A DNA stretch of 6,172 nt, taken from the NCBI GenBank assembly GCA_018224315.1, contig JAGTVF010000105.1, positions 1 through 6,172 of the forward strand. Reading direction: 5' to 3'. Origin of the DNA: Desulfobacterales bacterium. GTDB lineage: Bacteria; Desulfobacterota; Desulfobacteria; Desulfobacterales; Desulfosalsimonadaceae. Position numbers and translations under genes: made by a program. Positions within the stretch are counted from its first letter, which is position 1; the number at the start of each line of letters is the position of its first letter. Below are positions 5,854 to 6,172 of the stretch, piece by piece. The notes below the pieces were generated by a model. It was given only the letters and a program-made list of their open reading frames with translations, searched no databases and was not told the origin of the DNA.

Positions 5854-6172
5854 ATGGGCAAAAATTTTTTATTGATTCTCTGTTTTTTTATTTTATGCAT
5901 CTGCATCCAAAATTCCGCAAACGCGGGCCCCGCTAACAACTCCACAGTCATGGAGGAGATCGTGGTCACATCTGAGCGGTTTCCTTCTCCGGAAAAAGAA
6001 AGCCCTCAATTTATCCAGTCTTTTTCAGCCGCGGAATTAAAGCGTACCGGCGGCAACAACGTTATGGACGCCCTGCGCCGGATCGGCGGGTTTTCATTTC
6101 AGGGCTATTCGCCCATGGGCGTAAAAGCCGGAATGGGCAGTTCGCTTTCGATTCGCGGAGTTGAAGGCGGCG
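5854..6172 (+). CDS. TonB-dependent outer-membrane receptor, N-terminal part (probable cobalamin transporter)
   Basis: The frame is open from ATG 5854 to the window edge (106 codons), preceded by AAAGGAGG (5842-5849). Residues 1-24 form a signal peptide with a long hydrophobic core (FLLILCFFILCICI) and an ANA cleavage site. MEEIVVTSER at 33-42 is a typical TonB box and plug-domain opening. FSAAELKRTGG, VMDALRRIGG and LSIRGVEGG match the plug domain that closes the beta-barrel. Such receptors import cobalamin, siderophores or other large ligands across the outer membrane using TonB-ExbBD energy. The cobalamin riboswitch and terminator directly upstream point to a BtuB-like cobalamin role, although sequence specificity cannot be judged from this fragment. 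The beta-barrel lies outside the window. The signal peptide is AT-rich compared with the genes to the left. Confidence 0.93.
   Translation, partial: MGKNFLLILCFFILCICIQNSANAGPANNSTVMEEIVVTSERFPSPEKESPQFIQSFSAAELKRTGGNNVMDALRRIGGFSFQGYSPMGVKAGMGSSLSIRGVEGG

Noticed and set aside
1..6172. CRISPR arrays, tRNA or rRNA genes, insertion sequences, attachment sites
   Set aside because: No regularly spaced direct repeats, no tRNA-like cloverleaf or rRNA sequence, no transposase-like protein, and no terminal inverted repeats with flanking duplications were seen on either strand.

Overview
The window comes from a GC-rich, probably strictly anaerobic bacterium that uses tungsten and cobalamin enzymes. 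A tungstopterin aldehyde:ferredoxin oxidoreductase (AOR), iron-type alcohol dehydrogenases and a TonB-dependent receptor (hence an outer membrane) together fit a Desulfobacterota-type sulfate reducer or syntroph. This assignment is inferred from gene content and coding style. No phylogenetic marker is present.

Layout. (1) Bases 1-239, plus strand: the C-terminal end of a nitroreductase-family flavoprotein, cut by the window edge. (2) Bases 249-3276, minus strand: a compact three-gene operon. In transcription order it holds a degenerate iron-ADH paralogue that has lost its metal site, a small SCP2-like (lipid/sterol-carrier-like) protein starting in a 4-bp ATGA overlap, and an intact Fe-dependent alcohol dehydrogenase 20 nt later. 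(3) Bases 3277-3436: a divergent AT-rich promoter region. (4) Bases 3437-5347, plus strand: a full-length AOR-family enzyme. (5) Bases 5348-5853: a 506-nt regulatory region with a 9-bp hairpin, a candidate promoter, a cobalamin riboswitch aptamer, a strong intrinsic terminator and an unusual 15-bp stem that would enclose that terminator. (6) From base 5854: the start of a TonB-dependent outer-membrane receptor with signal peptide, TonB box and plug domain, cut by the right edge.

How the parts may work together. Fe-ADH (alcohol to aldehyde) and AOR (aldehyde to carboxylate, electrons to ferredoxin) form a plausible two-step alcohol oxidation path, or the reverse. They share a divergent control region. 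The SCP2-like protein suggests a hydrophobic substrate, and the metal-less ADH paralogue could be a structural or regulatory partner. The receptor is a separate unit, most likely for cobalamin uptake, switched off by cobalamin through transcription termination.

The points most worth a second look are the tandem active/inactive ADH pair with the SCP2-like gene between them, and the architecture of the riboswitch expression platform.
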